Under the pieces are notes generated by a model. That model made no database searches. It had not been told where the DNA came from and was given only the letters and a program-made list of their open reading frames with translations. Below are positions 4,938 to 5,440 of a stretch of 5,440 nt of DNA, piece by piece. The stretch lies in contig JAITTR010000089.1 in assembly GCA_031286725.1 (NCBI GenBank), positions 1 to 5,440 of the forward strand, given 5' to 3'. This DNA is from Holosporales bacterium. GTDB taxonomy: Bacteria > Pseudomonadota > Alphaproteobacteria > RUG11792. The stretch's first letter is position 1; each line of letters begins with the position of its first letter. The position numbers and the translations under genes were made by a program.

Positions 4938-5440
4938 ATGAAGAAAATCAATAAACTTTTAGTTGCGATTATTATAGCGACAAGTCATCCTGTGGCATAC
5001 ACAGCAGATCCTGCTCATGACATAGAAGAGAGAGCGAGTCATTGGTTTGGAGTAGATGGAGCCGGAAGATTAGTTAACGTGCCTAATCGAGACAGCTTGT
5101 CTAGGTTTGCCGGTGGTGCTTTAGCAACCGTTCAAGATGGAATACTGGATCTTTCCGCTCTACCTGCTACAAGTATGCGTAGGTTGTGGGATCCTGAGAA
5201 CTTTGGGCCTACGGAGCAGAGCGATTCAGATGAGGTTAAAGCCTTTTTTAATGACAGCGGGCGGCATATAACCTTGATCGCTCCCACAGCGCTTGAGCGC
5301 ATTGAATGTACTATGCCTTTGCCTTATACGCCTTACGATCGCCTGCGTTGGGGGTGGGGGCCCGCTATTGCCTTCGTAGATCTCAGCGGTTGTTCTGCTT
5401 TGAAAACTATTGGTTATCAGGCCTTTCGTGACGCTGGTTT
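4938..5440 (+). CDS. Secreted leucine-rich-repeat (BspA-type) protein, 3' end outside the window
   Basis: The frame opens with ATG at 4938 behind an AAAGGG ribosome site and stays open to the window end (167 full codons). Residues 1-23 (MKKINK, a hydrophobic run LLVAIIIAT, then HPVAYTA before Asp24) read as a Sec signal peptide, so the protein should leave the cytoplasm. A non-repetitive N-terminal region follows. The end of the visible part, VDLSGCSALKTIGYQAF (147-163), matches the BspA-like LRR pattern, in which L-x-GC-x-L-x-x-I-x-x-x-AF recurs about every 23 residues; earlier ITLIAPTALERIE may be a degenerate unit. Such proteins are typically surface-exposed or secreted and mediate adhesion or host contact; that role is inferred here. 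The GC content rises through the gene, to about 50-60 percent in its last 160 nt by eye, against roughly 25-40 percent elsewhere, with G-runs unusual for this genome. This suggests different ancestry or recent domain exchange. It is divergent from leuS and has its own promoter. Confidence 0.75.
   Translation, partial: MKKINKLLVAIIIATSHPVAYTADPAHDIEERASHWFGVDGAGRLVNVPNRDSLSRFAGGALATVQDGILDLSALPATSMRRLWDPENFGPTEQSDSDEVKAFFNDSGRHITLIAPTALERIECTMPLPYTPYDRLRWGWGPAIAFVDLSGCSALKTIGYQAFRDAG

Overview
The window looks like chromosome from a low-GC alphaproteobacterium, probably of the intracellular Rickettsiales/Holosporales type. The basis is the amino-acid style of the three recognisable housekeeping proteins (LeuRS with the NWDP-DQTVLANEQVIDG-GWRSGA block; Ndk ending in a GTIRK / HGSDS-ENAA-EI-FFS pattern), AT-rich coding, a sparse intergenic landscape with a palindromic repeat, and a neighbouring secreted leucine-rich-repeat protein of the kind host-associated bacteria carry. 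The placement is inferred from motif style, not from a search.

Layout. Positions 14-1123 (minus strand) hold a two-gene unit: ndk (nucleoside diphosphate kinase) followed 27 nt later by pgsA (phosphatidylglycerophosphate synthase). The ndk product is unusual. A typical ~136-residue kinase is preceded by 44 residues that read as a signal peptide plus a short charged linker. A second ATG with its own Shine-Dalgarno-like sequence lies exactly at the normal kinase start. Positions 1124-2007 contain no convincing gene. They hold the ndk promoter region with an inverted repeat, the first copy of a two-hairpin repeat (1219-1306), a long AT-rich stretch with only doubtful small ORFs, and a strong 10-bp hairpin (1954-1977). 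Positions 2008-4512 (minus strand) encode leucyl-tRNA synthetase, with all catalytic, editing and zinc motifs intact. The open frame continues upstream to 4674, but a good promoter lies inside that extension, so a GTG start at 4512 is preferred. Positions 4513-4937 are a divergent intergenic region with the leuS promoter, a hairpin, the second copy of the two-hairpin repeat (4740-4835) and a near-consensus sigma70 promoter. From 4938 a plus-strand gene for an exported LRR (BspA-type) protein begins and runs off the window; its GC content rises well above that of the rest.

How the parts relate. LeuRS, Ndk and PgsA are core functions (translation, NTP supply, phospholipid synthesis) with no specific shared pathway. 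The LRR protein is an accessory, probably envelope or secreted, protein. The most interesting items are the exported-looking Ndk with a possible internal cytosolic start, and the repeat family made of two adjacent hairpins whose stems are conserved between copies while one loop varies.
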